From contig NC_134027.1 in NCBI RefSeq assembly GCF_964204645.1, positions 22,930,485 to 22,990,484 on the forward strand: DNA of 60,000 bases, read 5' to 3'. This stretch comes from Tubulanus polymorphus. Lineage: Eukaryota; Nemertea; Palaeonemertea; Tubulaniformes; Tubulanidae. A model generated the notes under the pieces. It searched no databases and was not told the DNA's origin. It saw nothing but the letters and a program-made list of their open reading frames with translations. Both the position numbers and the translations under genes were made by a program. Of this stretch, positions 1-12,570 are shown one piece after another (within the stretch, counting starts at the first letter, position 1; every line of letters begins with the position of its first letter).

Positions 1-3000
1 TTACTGATATAGTTACAACTAATACAAATGGTAAGATTGAAGGCTTGTTAGATATGTAAGTTTTATAAGATATAAATACAGGCCTATTTTTAAGCCCGTT
101 GGAATAATTAAACGTAAATTCCTCATTACTTTAAGTTTCTGATTAGGATGATTTTGTTTGAGTTGAATTCCTCATTCTCGGAAAATCCTCATTGCGTGTC
201 ATCGAAGAAATTCAAACAAAAAGTTCCTTCGGATTATTTTACCAGTAAACTTTGCCGATGTCATTCACATTCGATGTCGCATCATTTTCGGTCAAATTCA
301 GAATCAAGGAGCTTCCCGTTGATACGAATATAGGAATCGGAATACGTAGCGACATACGTGCCTCCTCGATCCCCGATCTTGAGAATTCTATCTCGGCTGT
401 TAGTTCCAGCTAGTGGGATTGGCTGCACCCACTCCTTTCTAGATGATTGTGTTGATGATGTATCAATTGTTTTCAGGATGATATTGATATCGGATTTGTT
501 TTTCTCATTTTTCAGCTATTCCAATCGCTTTAATCACCGCAATGAAGCAAGCGACAGTAACACAGAAAGGAAATAGTGTCCTGATAAAATTGTCGTCGTT
601 TCCGTCGAAGTACAGTGTCTACGCGGAATACTGTTTCAAAAATACGAACGAATGTTTTAATTCTACGAAACTAGAAAGTACTGGCGGTTCGATTAGTATT
701 GAGATTAAAATCGATCCCGATCAAGCATACAGTTACCAACTGATTGTAACTGAGAGTAGTGACGTGATTCTGAGCCATCAGGTTGAAATTCCAGGTAAAT
801 ATTTGCTGGTTAGTGTCGGTAAACCAAGATCCAAACGTTGAAAAGAGAAAGACAAACAAACAAATAAATGCATAGATATCCCAACCACGCCTATAGTCAT
901 TTTGCTAGTTCGCTTTTAATGAAAAATATCTCTGGTGAAATCCAGGCCCATCGATACTTCCTTGTCATAATTTGCACATTTTATTTTCCCATTTTTCGAT
1001 CCTCTCAGTTACTACCAATGTTGCACTGATCGGAGGTGTTGTTGCTGGTGTATTGTTGGTCGCCATCATCGTTATTGTGTTCGTGTTTCTATTCGTGAAA
1101 GGTCGTCGAGACGGTCAATGGATCTGGACAAAATACTGCACGAAAAGGTTTATGTTTCTTTTTGTTTATACGTTACTAGAAGCTTCCTCTTCTATTCGCT
1201 AAGCTTAATCGAATGTCAATAGATTAATTTCCATGCTGAGCAATAGACTCTTATTTTGTCTTTAAGGTATGTCCTACCCGTTTGTGTCCTATTCCCTTTT
1301 TAGATGGGCCAAAGAAAAAAGCAATGCCGTCCTTTGATTTGTACGAGCCATAAAAAACGATAGTCCTTTTTTCAACAATAAGTGTCATTAATTCCACCAA
1401 TGACTTCATTAATTTTGACGATAAGGACATATTTCGTGATGTAAAAGTGGGCAATTTTCGGTGATATATTTCAAAAATCAGAATATTATAAATGGTCTCG
1501 AAACTGGTTGTACACGTTAGTTACACCACGAGAAGATTCGAATCCCAATATTCCATTTAACCGATCCCTTTCACTAGCGACAATTATATTTTCGAAATGT
1601 GTAATCGACGTGTAAATAATGCAGCGAAATCATTCTTTCATTTCAGAAAAACTGGAGAATCACAAGTTGGTAAATGAAGTAGAAATAGATTTGTTATTCG
1701 ATGGGAAATATAATATAATGATAATATTATCAGTAATTTCATCATTATTTGAATTACAGGCCTTCTAGGGTTTCATCGGTTTTCCATACACTGAATATTT
1801 TTAAAACGAATACGTAACATCAATTCTATGATATTTTTGATAATAGCGTCATTCTTGAACAGAATTGTTCTTATAATTTCAGTTTATTCGAACACGAAGG
1901 AATCCCCGTGTATGTATATTCGATGCATTTTCTGCCTTCGTGTCTCACTGTGAATTGAGTTTACTATCGAAAAATATGATATTTCAGACTCTTACGCCAC
2001 GGTAACACCGAACGTAAATGCGGCTTTTGAAGGTGGTAAGTCAATTATCATTAAATCACTTTTTCAATTTAACTTATTATACGTACATTTCTATGAAAAC
2101 ATCTATGAGAAAGTTTACAAAATTTTAGTCTCACCAGTGGCAAGATGTCGTCGACATCTGTACCAACTATTTTTGTTCCAAATCCTCACAGCCGCTATTC
2201 CAAAGTGCCACCTTATCATTTTAGGGATACGAATCATTTTTCTTATCTCATAGAATTTCAGGGCTTTTAAAGATTTTATCAGTTTTTACGAAACCCCACA
2301 AGGTGAAAACTCATTTTTCCGTGGCCACTGAGTAGAGACAATAGCTTGATGTAAGTGCTTAATGACCTCACCATCTTCTAACCAGTCTCACTGCTTCTAT
2401 TCTACCCCCTCCTGAACGGCGCTATAGCTATCCTTTACATGTCCCTATATTCTATTATAGCAACTAAATGCTCTTCTATCTTTCCAACAAACTCCCACCT
2501 TGTAATCTGAGCCATTTGCCATCAGTGTGCACACTGCACACTCTACTCATATATACATTTAACTATTGAATCTACACCAAAAAATAATCTTCCGTTCGAA
2601 CGGAAAGGTTTGTGGCCTCGAAAAAAATATGTATTTCTCAGCATGTTACCATAGGTTTTCTATTTACTTACACTGAATATTATATTTTTTCAATCTTGGA
2701 ATAATTTTCATCATTTCAGTCTATTCAACCAGTAATCAAGCCCATGGCACAGATCTGTGTATGTTTATTCGATGCATTTGATACTTTCTCATTTCACTGC
2801 GAATTTAGTTTACAATTTATGGAATATGACATTTCAGACTCTTACGCCGCGGCCACAAGGAGCGTAAACAAGGCTTTTAACGGTAGGTCAATTATCATTG
2901 AATTAAGTCACACATTTCTATGAGAAAATCTAGAAAATCTAGGAGACAATATAGAAAAATTCTAACGAAGGGCTAGCTATCGTAGACATTTTGTTTCAAT

Positions 3001-3665
3001 CATCCTTGACCTAGCCTCCGCGCCTGCCTTGTCATTTTCGGGAAAGTGAGCATTTCATTAATCCGCTTGCATTCTTAGTTTTCCTTCTTTAAAATCTGGC
3101 TTCTGAAGATATTTTACTGTTTTCTAAAAACACTGAATATGTGATATTAGGAAATTCATACATATCATCTATGTTTTTCTGGATATAATTGATTTTATAT
3201 TTATTCCTTGAACCGAATTTCCACCATTGCAGTTTAATCAAACAGTAATGAAGCATATGACAAAGACACGCGTATGGATTATATTCGTTTCATCTGAAAC
3301 CGTCTTATCTCCCTGTGAAATGCGTTTACTATTGATAAAATCATATTTCAGACTCTTACGCTGAGGAAACACTGTATGTAAATGTAGCTTTTGGCGGTAA
3401 GCAAGTCATCATTAAATCACTTCATCGATTATCATTAACCCATACCATAAAATTCATCGATAGACATCATTCTAAGCAAACAATTTAGAATCTTCACAAA
3501 AGACTTAGATATCGTCGGGTTTTTCAACTACTCGTCACCTAAGCTCCGCGGCCGCTTTATCATTTTTTTTGGGATAGTGATAACTATGTGTTTTGTTTGT
3601 TTCCTTCATTAGAAGCAGACTCTGTAACTGGTGACCAGAACCATTATGAAGAAGTCAGGAACTAG
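1..3665 (+). CDS. Gene A: 3' part of an Ig/FN3 receptor (5' end outside window)
   Basis: Exons seen: 1-30 (end of an FN3 exon), 516-794 (membrane-proximal FN3-like domain), 1009-1147 (TM), then tail micro-exons 1647-1669, 1883-1909, 1988-2035, 2720-2758, 2838-2882, 3233-3271, 3352-3396 and last exon 3613-3665 ending in TAG. The TM segment starts VALIGGVVAGVLLVAIIVIV and is followed by a basic stop-transfer KGRRDG. Most introns are phase 1 with GT..AG ends; the donor after the TM exon (gtttat) is weak. Tail tyrosine motifs include YSNT, SYATV, TLYVNV and NHYEEV, ending EEVRN. Unlike gene C, exon 516-794 keeps an open frame. Exon 3233-3271 opens with GTT TAA across its splice junction, so it must be skipped, or the tail ends there. 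The ectodomain presumably lies to the left, as in gene C, of which this is a near-identical copy. Exon borders are inferred by eye. Confidence 0.75.
1009..1147 (+). other. Gene A transmembrane exon
   Basis: A single 139-nt exon enters in phase 1 and leaves in phase 2. It encodes about 24 hydrophobic residues (Val, Ile, Leu, Gly rich) flanked by VTTN outside and KGRRDGQWIW inside. The same exon recurs at 42218-42356 (+), 17156-17294 (-) and 57978-58116 (-), which shows that all four genes share this membrane anchor. This phase-2 junction is also the point after which the two tail types diverge. Confidence 0.8.
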
Positions 3666-3741
3666 CAGAACAGAATACCAATGACCAGCTGGAACTTTTT
3701 ACTGACTCGAAAAACTAGCACGATGTGCTTGTAACATCGAA

Positions 3742-3747
3742 AATAAA
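3742..3747 (+). promoter_or_regulatory. AATAAA poly(A) signal of gene A
   Basis: A canonical AATAAA lies about 77 nt past the gene A stop codon. The identical hexamer follows gene C at 44922-44927. No cleavage site evidence is available. Confidence 0.5.
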
Positions 3748-4154
3748 TTATACGACCCTTCTACTCCGTGGATGGATTCAAAGTTATTTGCAGCGTCATA
3801 TGTACTTTGAAATGATTCCTGAAGAAACAATGTTAAGATTTCGTTTTGTTTTCGCTTTCTCGTCGAACAAACACAAAATATACGTAAATTGATAAACAAG
3901 TTGAACGGGTGCAATTAGAAATAGGTCTAGTTGTTGATGCCGTTAGACTATGCAACAAGTTCGAATTCCTACGAGTGACGGTCTATTCTGAAAAATCTGT
4001 CGAAAGTAACTGTAATTTCTGCTTGTTTCCTCATTCACACTTATTCATTACCTACGTAAATTACCATTTCATTGTAACGGAATATAATGAATTATTTGAT
4101 AAATGTGAATGTATTGTTAGAATAAGAAATAAAAACAGATCTTGCTGTGAGTGG

Positions 4155-4460
4155 TATATTTCCCCAGACCTTTCGAAAGCGTTCGACATTCCAAATCATG
4201 ACATTATATGTCATGATTTGGAATATCATTATATGAAGGTTTCCTAGGGATAGTAAACGATTGGTATTCTTCTCATCTTCCCAATCAACAACAAAATACG
4301 TCTCACACAAATGCTCCATTTCTTCCACACTATCCGCTAAGATCTGAGTATGCCGTGGTTTCTATCCTAGGTCCACTTCTTTTTCTTATTCACATGCATT
4401 ATATTTATTCTTCTACGGAAAAACTTAAGTACATACTATTCGCCGTTGATACGCCATTGC
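4155..4460 (+). mobile_element. LINE reverse-transcriptase relic, copy 1
   Basis: Two degenerate non-LTR reverse transcriptase blocks can be read on the + strand. The first is PDLSKAFDIPNHDI, matching the usual DLSKAFDTVNHDI. The second, after a stop and frame changes, is LGPLLFLIHMHYIYSS followed by LKYILFAVDT, matching GPLLFLIYINDI and the catalytic FADD block. The catalytic FADD reads FAVD, so the enzyme is dead. No intact ORF, endonuclease or poly(A) tail was identified. The element lies between genes A and D and was copied with the 41-kb unit (see 45335-45640). Confidence 0.65.
4188..4224. repeat. 17-bp perfect inverted repeat, 3-nt loop
   Basis: The arms ATTCCAAATCATGACAT and ATGTCATGATTTGGAAT flank TAT. 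It sits inside the LINE relic just after the NHDI codons and is preserved at 45368-45404. It probably arose by local inversion in the dead element. Confidence 0.85.
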
Positions 4461-4499
4461 ATTAGTTCACATATACATCTCTGTACAAACATACATACA

Positions 4500-6338
4500 T
4501 AATGATTTAGATTTGACGATGATGTCTGCAGTCTCTAAAATGAAAAAAATGCACGAAGTCGTAGTGAAATATTTTTGAAACCCCCATTTCAGCATCATCC
4601 ATCATACTTTATACTTTTTGTTATCATTGGATCATTTATGTTAATCATTATACATTGAGCTTCACCTTACTCGATCTAATGCCGATCAGTTTCTGTATGA
4701 GATTTTTTAACAAAATATAATAAGAATTTATTCAAACTACAACGTAAATCTCATTTTATGCAATTTCTGAAGAATCTCTATCTTGAGTCATTTGTTGGTT
4801 CATTGACAATTCACAGTGGCTCAGGTGATCTCCGGTGGTACAACACCGTGTGAAGTACGAAAGGCAGATTTCCAGGGCAAACTTCGGCTTTCGTAGCTAG
4901 TGGTTGGAAGAAATAACCGAACGCACTATGTTTGGTCGTAAGGCATTTCGCAGCGTCGTCCATCTTGGAAATAGACACGAACTACAGCGACCGTGCCCAA
5001 TCTCGTGGTCGGCCGTTTTCGGTTCATAGTTCGGACAAACTGACATTCGGTTTCACTTAGTACGACTATAGTCAAATAACTCCCATAACGAAGTTCGCCC
5101 AGTGTTCTGATAAAAATATCTAATGCCTTGCATCATTCACAACCAATGATGTCTTGGGTGTCGAAGTTCTGATTACAACGAAAAATGGCGATTAAGTGTC
5201 GAATAATGGTTCGATTAAAGATATTTTAGGTCAAGTTCCGCAGTTAACGAAATGGCCGAATGGTGGCAGCAGATGTAGAAATGAATACATATCGTTCAAA
5301 CATTAATTTTTGAATGTATCAGGTATGAATTGAAACTCGCTCTGTCTATAGCTGTAAAAACCGAGCACCTCAGTTTCACATTCTAATTCCTGGTTGGAAT
5401 TTCTACGAACACATATTGAGATATTCACGCAAAAAAGTGTGAAAACAGTGTTATAAGTAGTTTCCAGTAAGTTAATTCGGCCACCGTATTTATTCTCGCC
5501 TCTGCGTTCTATCTGTTGAAAAGCCTTTTAAGTCTTAGGGATGCCTATCGAACATGTAGTTCGTTATAATTTTGAGTAGTATTCAGAAGAAACAGTCAGT
5601 TCCTAGTTATACGATGAGCGTTGAGCCGCCTAAACAGAACGAAATATAAGCCGCGGACTCAGAGATCAAGGGTTTACACGTACGTATACGCTCAACCTTC
5701 TTCTATGTCATGCGACTATTCCCCCTCTTGTTGCTATGATCATGCCCATATTCTTGTTGAATAGGAGCAATACTTCCTCGTCTCTATTGCGTCGCATATT
5801 ACTGGAGATCGGGATTTGGCAGTAGCAACGAAAGAAGAAAACATTCCACTCGCTCATCTGACTCGTGACTGGAAAAACGTTGATGAATGATTCCAAGGTT
5901 TTTGTTTGGAAATTAACTTCAATTCTTGAATATCATCCATACATAAGTCGTGTGTCAATTTAGATTAAAAGGAGTTTTGAATCTACATGCAGCATGTATA
6001 GAAACGTAAGAAAACTGCTATTTTGTCAATCGAATATCAGTATATCATTGAAGCCTAGGCAATTGATAATCTAGGGTATTATTGTTATGTGATGTATTTC
6101 TTAAGAATGTGTGTATAAACATAGTCATTGGTATCAGTATCTCTCAAGAACTTGTAGGGCGCATTTTAGCGCTTTTTCAGTTCATGACAATATTTCTAAA
6201 ATATTTTGCTATTCAAGGTACATAAGGGTTTGGCGGTGATGCCGAATGCAGAGAAGTGACAAATTGTATTTCCCTGATCTTGAAAATCAATGACGATAAT
6301 CCGATTTTTGGGGAATTCTTTAGTTTTCTTCATTTAAG
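4500..6338. other. Spacer between genes A and D, no gene recognised
   Basis: All frames are broken by stops and nothing readable as an Ig, signal-peptide or known enzyme exon was found. The corresponding spacer in copy 2 (about 45.7-47.2 kb) is nearly identical but lacks roughly 380 bp present here (about 5917-6300). The D promoter or leader exon would be expected here but could not be found. Confidence 0.5.
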
Positions 6339-9300
6339 ATCCACCAATCAATGTAACATTACAAGGACCGACGTCACCCGTACAGGAATCCACATCTATT
6401 GACTTAACGTGTACAGCTACTGGGGGCAACCCGGTACCGAACCTCGCCAAAACTAGAATACCAGGGGGCAGCACTGTGAAACAGGGAGTTAGTCATCTAA
6501 CATATTCAACATCAGTCACTAAAACAGATAACCAGGCAGAGTATCAATGTACAGCTACTGGGGCTGGTATACCAACACCAATGATTTCTAATCAAGTTAA
6601 ATTATTTGTTTACTGTAAGTACTACACATATTTCTCAATCTACTCCATTTCTAAGTGAATGTTGCACAATAAAGAATATCAGGGTTGATAAAGATGCCGT
6701 ACATGCAATGTTCCCAATTTTTTTTCCTTTTTCCACAGATGCACCAAAGCTCTCGGAAAAACTCAAACCCGTCGCGGCAAAAATAGGAGAAAGGGTAAGA
6801 TTTACGATAAACTACGACGCGAATCCGCGAGCAACAACTTTGAATTGCAGCCACAAGTTTGAATACAGGGCTACTCCAGCAACGATTTTCTGGATCGGAA
6901 CTGTAAAATTAGTTCAGGCGTCTGATTACGGATCTTATTTGTGTCAACTGAAGAATGCAGTTGGTAGCGTAGAAATTACATTGAATATCCTAGAAATTGG
7001 TAAGTGCTGCATCGTGCAGAACTTTATTCCAGAAACGAAGCTTCATTACGGTTGCCGCAGTCCACATGAGGAAAAATCCCTAGAAATTCTAATGAAACCT
7101 GTTTAGAATACTATAGTCGGCCTTTCAATGGGGTCAAAGACCCCTGGAAAAATATCTGTCTCATTATTTTTCATTTGTCACCAATTGTAAAATACAACTT
7201 GTGCAACCTTCATCTTGGTCATTTTGTTTCATTGTAGGGCTTCGAAATCTGACAATCGTCGCAAAAACGGCCGTATCTGTGACTCTGAGTTGGATATCGG
7301 AATTTGCGGGTGGCTCCATAAAAACATTCACAGTCACTCACAAGGCATTGGAATCTAGAAAGTCCGTGGGTAAAACTGGAATACCCGATCCTGGTTATGG
7401 GAAAATGGTGCAAACGAAAATAAACGGATTGAAACCAGCAACTGATTATCAGTTCAAAGTGATAAGTGTCAACTTAAATCGTGATGATAATACGAGTCCA
7501 TTTACTGATATAGTTACAACTAGAACAAATGGTAAGTGTGAATCATGTAGAGATTTCAAATATAACCATACAGGTCTCGCCCCCTATATTCACTGCGCAT
7601 TGATTCATGGTCAATTCCTCCTTTCGGTGTAATGAACTAAATACCGGTTTCTTGAATACTGTTGCGTATATTTCTCATCACTAAACTTCGAGAATGTTTC
7701 ATGCGTTTCTACTATCGGTTCTTGTTATATAAGTTTTCCCGACAGGCTTCACCTCTACGCATGCGTATATTGTATGGTGTGTATGAGTTACACGTTCCGT
7801 TCAGCCTTTCAAAGTCTGAATCGACAGAACTTTAGGGTAGATATCAGATCCTAAAACTGACTTGTTGCGCGTGCGCAGTGACTGGCATTGACTTTTAAAA
7901 CTTGTAAAATAGAAGTTCGTGACAACGGTATATTCGTGACCACGGGACTTCTGATAACAGCACTACTGGTTGAATTATCATACTGCACTAAAGCATGTCC
8001 TGTATTATTTTCAGCTATTCCCAGCGCTATGGACACCGTATTGGATCAGGCCACGATAACGCAGGAAAGAGATTTCGCCCTGGTGAAGATGTCATCGTTT
8101 CCGTCGAAGTACAGCGTCTACGTGGAATACTGTACGAAATATACGAACCAGTGTAAATCTACCAAACCGATAGAAACCACCGACGGTTCGATAAAAATTG
8201 AGATTAAAATCAATCCAGATCAACCATACACTTACAAACTGATCGTATCTGAAAGTAGTGACGTCATCGCCAGCAGACCGTTTAAAGTGAAAAAGGTAAA
8301 GCTATGGCTGGAGGTTTTTGATCCAAAATATTTTGATGAGATGGAACACAACCATGGGAAAATAGATTCGAAGTCGCCTTCTTTTGAAAATTTGCAAAAA
8401 GGTGGCTGATTCTAGCCGAGTAAAAAAAAGATCTTTCCAATACGCCTAGCAAATATTACATCATTTCGTTTTTGCATCCGTTTTTGTGTGGCCAAAAACA
8501 AGCGCAGAAACGAAGATTCCGTTTTGTGTGGCGACGAAACAGGAATTAAATTTGGACTCAAATCGCTTGAAAAAAGATAATGAAGATTTCTTATGCCGCA
8601 GATATTCTGTTGATGGTTATGTTTCTGCAAACCCAAGTAACCATAATCTAGGCCTACGGATGCGAATAAACGTCATTTCTTTATTCAGTTGATGATAAGA
8701 GGACCGTAACGTCTCCAGCGTCTCCAGATCCGCTGACGACTGTTGGTTTTGTTCTTAGTATCATCGCGTTTGTTCTGGTCGTGATATTATTGGTATTACT
8801 TTTAATGAAACGATTAAGAAACAGAACAAGTGGAATGTAAGTGTTCATTAATTAAATCATTTGCTGTCCATTTGTTTTGCATCAATTGCCCCCTTCTTTA
8901 TAAACGTTGCTGTTGTAAAACCATCAAGAAATGGCTGAGAAGCAGTCAATTGGGTTAATTTCAAAACAAGTAGGAAGATCAATTATTGTCTTCAAGCCAT
9001 TAAATGGTAGATGCATTTAAATAACAGAAATACCTGAACACGGGCTCTGAAAATGCTAGTGACTCATCTGAATTGGTTCAAATCCCATTATTACGCCGTT
9101 CTTTGAATTTGTGAAAATAACTTTTTTTAAATTCAGGAAAAATGAAACTAAAGATTCAACAACAGGTAAATTTGTTAAAAAATACTAGAAATATGAATTG
9201 TTTTCCCTGCTTCTAAATAATGAATATTTTTTGATAATATTATACTACAATTGAATATTATTGATAATTACATCATATCTGAACGTATTTATAACATTTC

Positions 9301-9833
9301 AGTTTATTCTAACAGTAATGAACTCAAGGACACCGATTCACGTATGTATATCTAGTGCATTTTAAACTATCCCGTCTAATCGAGCAAAACAACAATATCA
9401 ATGAAAACTAATAGCTATTGTTTCATTCTAAAGGGTGGATTGCTGCCCGAAACGTTAGAAAAACACAATAGCTGTTTTTGATTGATCTCGTGGGTTTTGC
9501 TCAATTAAATTGAAGACTGGAAATAGTCTCACCTATCTATAACTACCCCGCCTTTCTGTCAATAATTTCTATTGTATATTGAAAAAAATATTATAATTTT
9601 TCAGGTGTTTACGCCGCGGTGACGCCGTATGTGTCGTTTTGTGGTAAGTATTTTCTCGAACATTCTTGCGAACACCGCGTAGAAACATGAAGATATGATC
9701 GTTCCGCGACCTTTTCGGGACAGTAATATAATTGTAATGTATACATCCACTTCGTGAAACTTTACCTTCTTTTCCTTCATTTAAAGCAGAGCTCGAGCCC
9801 GATCAGAACAATTATGAAGAAGTCAGGAACTAA
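6339..9833 (+). CDS. Gene D: short 2-Ig, 2-FN3 membrane receptor, no leader found
   Basis: Exons: 6339-6614 (nephrin-like Ig, LTCTATGGNPVPNL to EYQCTATGAG), 6739-6999 (Ig beginning DAPKLSEKLKP, Cys in TTLNC and YLCQL), 7238-7531 (FN3, SVTLSWISEF, LKPATDYQFKV), 8015-8295 (membrane-proximal FN3-like, SSFPSKYSVYVEYC), 8689-8836 (TM, VGFVLSIIAFVLVVILLVLL then MKRLRNR), 9137-9165, 9303-9341, 9605-9643 and 9787-9833 (stop TAA). The tail contains VYSNSN, RVYAAV and NNYEEVRN and is homologous to the gene A/C tail. Exon 8015-8295 has one A fewer than its copy at 49031-49312 (run of five against six). Joined to the TM exon this shifts the frame to an early TAA, so as written the product would be soluble or dead. 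No start codon or signal exon was identified. D resembles a shortened paralogue of the large receptors. Confidence 0.7.
8689..8836 (+). other. Gene D transmembrane exon
   Basis: The exon encodes a short Pro/Ser stalk (TSPASPDP), about 25 hydrophobic residues and a basic MKRLRNR stop-transfer. It differs in sequence from the A/B/C membrane exon. It contains a 9-nt duplication (SPASP against SP) missing from D'. It enters in phase 1 and leaves in phase 2, like the other TM exons. Confidence 0.75.
9375..9515. repeat. Imperfect inverted repeat around a CCCGAAACGTT stem-loop
   Basis: Arms of about 45 nt (GAGCAAAAC...CTATTGTTTC and its approximate complement GAAAAACACAATAGC...GTTTTGCTC) flank GGGTGGATTGCTGCCCGAAA. 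The central part is a GC stem followed by GAAA, as in retroelement termini that carry hammerhead-type folds, but the CUGANGA box is degenerate here (CTAAAGG). It lies in a tail intron of gene D and is repeated in D' at about 50410-50550. Confidence 0.5.
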
Positions 9834-11633
9834 CAGATACTAATAACCAGCTTGGACTTCTTATCGACTGAAAGTTGTGTAATATAGAGTATGTAACAAA
9901 GATGTTGTGCCTGGGCCCATCGAATATTACACTCCGTGTTCAAAACTGTGGATTAGGGATACCGGTTCATTCGTGACGGTGTTACGGTCCCGTTTTGTCT
10001 GACGAATCGCATGTAGTTTCTTTTCAATGGATGAAATCGATCCTTTTCGGAAGAAATAACATAATTGATAAGAGTTCAAATGTCAAATTAATGCCTCGAG
10101 GAAAATGAGAATATTTTCAAATGCAGATAATTCCTGAATACAGGGATAGTATTTGTACATGTATGTATATTTGTAACATAGATGCAGCTCCGATCTGTGA
10201 TACGTGTCTCTCGAGAGTGATATTTTGTTCTCAATCGAAACATTTTCTTTTGTTATTACATTTTGTACGAATTACGTTGGATTATTTGTGGGTAAAATAT
10301 CTGTATCTTATCATTATCGATATTAATCTATTTAATCGATTTGTTTATTCAATTTGTTTATCTAAATCATTTAATCAAGGCTAGGCCGTACTTTGTAAAG
10401 TTAACCTGATGTTGATTTGAAAATAATGAAATATTGCTGTTTTCCATAACGGAATGTATACAATAGATTCTCCTTCTCTCACTCAAGTTTACATCTACCT
10501 TTCAAACAACATCTACATTTTTCCTCTCTCAATAATTACACATGAAACAATCTTATAGGGTTTAAGAGCCTTGTTCTATCGTCTATATGTATTGGCTATT
10601 TTATGTAAACTTCTTTCAGAATAACGAATAAATAACGCTCAGTTGAATTTAGTTGAATTACAATTTTCGCTTGCGTTTCAAATTTCAGGCTTCATTTCGC
10701 AAAGATTTGTTGCTGTTTTCACCATTATTTACCAAAAAAGTTGACAATCGAAACTATTTCAATCAAACTCTCAGGAAGGAGAGAATTTGTGATTTTGTTT
10801 ACGACACGTTGAAAGATGTCGGAGACATACAGTTGGAACCTCGTTGATACGAATCTAGCGGGTGGCGCCGATATATCCGTGTTAAACGGGTTTCTTATTG
10901 AACCGAGTCATACTAATACTTAGAAGTCATTTCTTTTGGAACTGTGGAGCCTGATGTAGATTAAAATGAAATAATGTCTCAATTTATATTTATGTCTATA
11001 GGGGAAAATAGAAAAAACGCCCATATTCAATATAAAATATAAAATAATTCAAACACGTAGATTGCATATATACGAAACTGAATATTTTTTTATTAAAAAT
11101 AGAAAATTCTGCAAAAGCGTTTGCAATGGTGTATTAGATATATTATCATTCATTACATATACATGTATAACAAGCCAAACAAATCGTAACACGAACAATT
11201 GAGTATCAAAGTATCAATTTAAAAAGCCATAGTGCAAAAATATCTGTTTCTTAAATCCAAGCATAACAAGAAAAAAATGCCATTTGAAAAATACTATGAT
11301 ATCGACATCTTTTTATTTATCTTGGAGATACGTGCATTGACATTCCCTTATCACAGACACGCGTCAGAGAAATCAACCACAGTGTCAATGGCTATTAGGC
11401 GTTGAGTAACGGAATAGTTCTATATAGAGATAGGTGAAAACTATCAGGTTTTGTGTAAAACAAGTAGTTCTTAGAAATGATTGAAACTATTGTGACTGCA
11501 AAAAAGGGGCCAATGGACCAAGTAAGCATTCGAGAAGAAATCATTTCTTGAGGACAGAACTAAATGAACCACTCAACACTACAAATATTGACCAGTTCAC
11601 CAGATAATTTTTGCACAAGGAAGAATCATGGGT

Positions 11634-11880
11634 TTACGCTGGTATAAGGCTAAACAAAAATGATACCTTGTTTCTCCTAATCGGCCGGGTAATTTTTGTA
11701 AAATATCATAAGATTTGTAATCAGTTCATTTTTTTATAGCTGCCGGGTCTGTAATGGTAAAATTGATCACGATTTAAAAAAAGTAATGTGCAGGGTAGAT
11801 AGGCGGCCGGCCGGGTCAACTCTTAAGCTCGAGAGATCGGAGAAACAAGGTATCAATTTTCTGGCCTAAGACCAGTGTAT
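11634..11880. mobile_element. Small foldback/MITE element
   Basis: The left end (tacgctggtataaggct then TGATACCTTGTTTCTCC) is repeated in reverse complement at the right end (GGAGAAACAAGGTATCA then ggcctaagaccagtgta). Terminal arms are roughly 50-65 nt, with GC-rich GGCCGGGT patches inside. The second copy of the region (53340-53520) keeps only the left arm. No coding capacity. The family was not identified. Confidence 0.6.
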
Positions 11881-12504
11881 CAGTCTGAAATAATTGCGAT
11901 CCAGTCCCACCCACCTCATCAAATGATGCTGGTTACATTCTACAAAATCCCTTTCAAGTTGCTCAAGTTTAAGTTAACTGGAGGACGGTATTGAATGAAA
12001 TGACCACACGAAACTTGAGGAGGACAGCCATCTTCTCAAAAAGGAAGGGCAACCAATATTACACCAATTATATCAATACAATTTAAAAGAAAATAATATT
12101 AGACCAATATACACAGTAAATATTTGTAAAGAATATACGCATCATTGTTTAACATAGCTGCATAATTAATTGTTAAATAACAACGTTAGCCATCTATAAA
12201 ATGTCGAACCTACAGTTCGATATGGACTGTTAATATTTTGATGATGTTTGGATGGATAAGCGATGTGGTTTGCTCTATTTCTCGCCTGTTGGATGTCTAG
12301 AATGATTTGGCAACTTCGCGATGAAGATGGAAAATTGAAAAGTGAATTAACAGTGAAATTAACGTTGCTTGGACTTAAAATTAGCGAAAATTATCTTCTC
12401 TTAATATTACAAATAATTGATAATACATCAGTGAGCTCACAATTAGATATTAGGTCATATTTGGTATAAATATAATTGACGATAATATCTTGTTACTGTA
12501 TAAG

Positions 12505-12570
12505 TCCTTTTATAGAAAAATATATAATATTGTACTATCCTTTTATAGAAAAATATATAATATTGTACTA
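12505..12570. repeat. 33-bp tandem duplication
   Basis: Two exact adjacent copies of a 33-nt unit starting TCCTTTTATAGAAAAATATA. The second 41-kb copy has only one diverged unit near 54095, so the duplication postdates the split. Confidence 0.85.

Noticed and set aside
358-576. Frame overlapping the acceptor of the membrane-proximal exon
   Set aside because: It reads through intron sequence into the exon in the wrong frame; the true exon starts at 516 in phase 1.
7888-8409. 173-codon frame covering the gene D membrane-proximal exon
   Set aside because: The exon part is real, but the first 40 and last 30 codons lie beyond clear acceptor and donor sites, so the long frame is intron read-through.
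10121-10384. 87-codon open frame rich in Ile, Leu and Phe
   Set aside because: AT-rich chance frame. It remains open in copy 2 only because the region is nearly identical there; no signal peptide, domain or codon constraint is visible.
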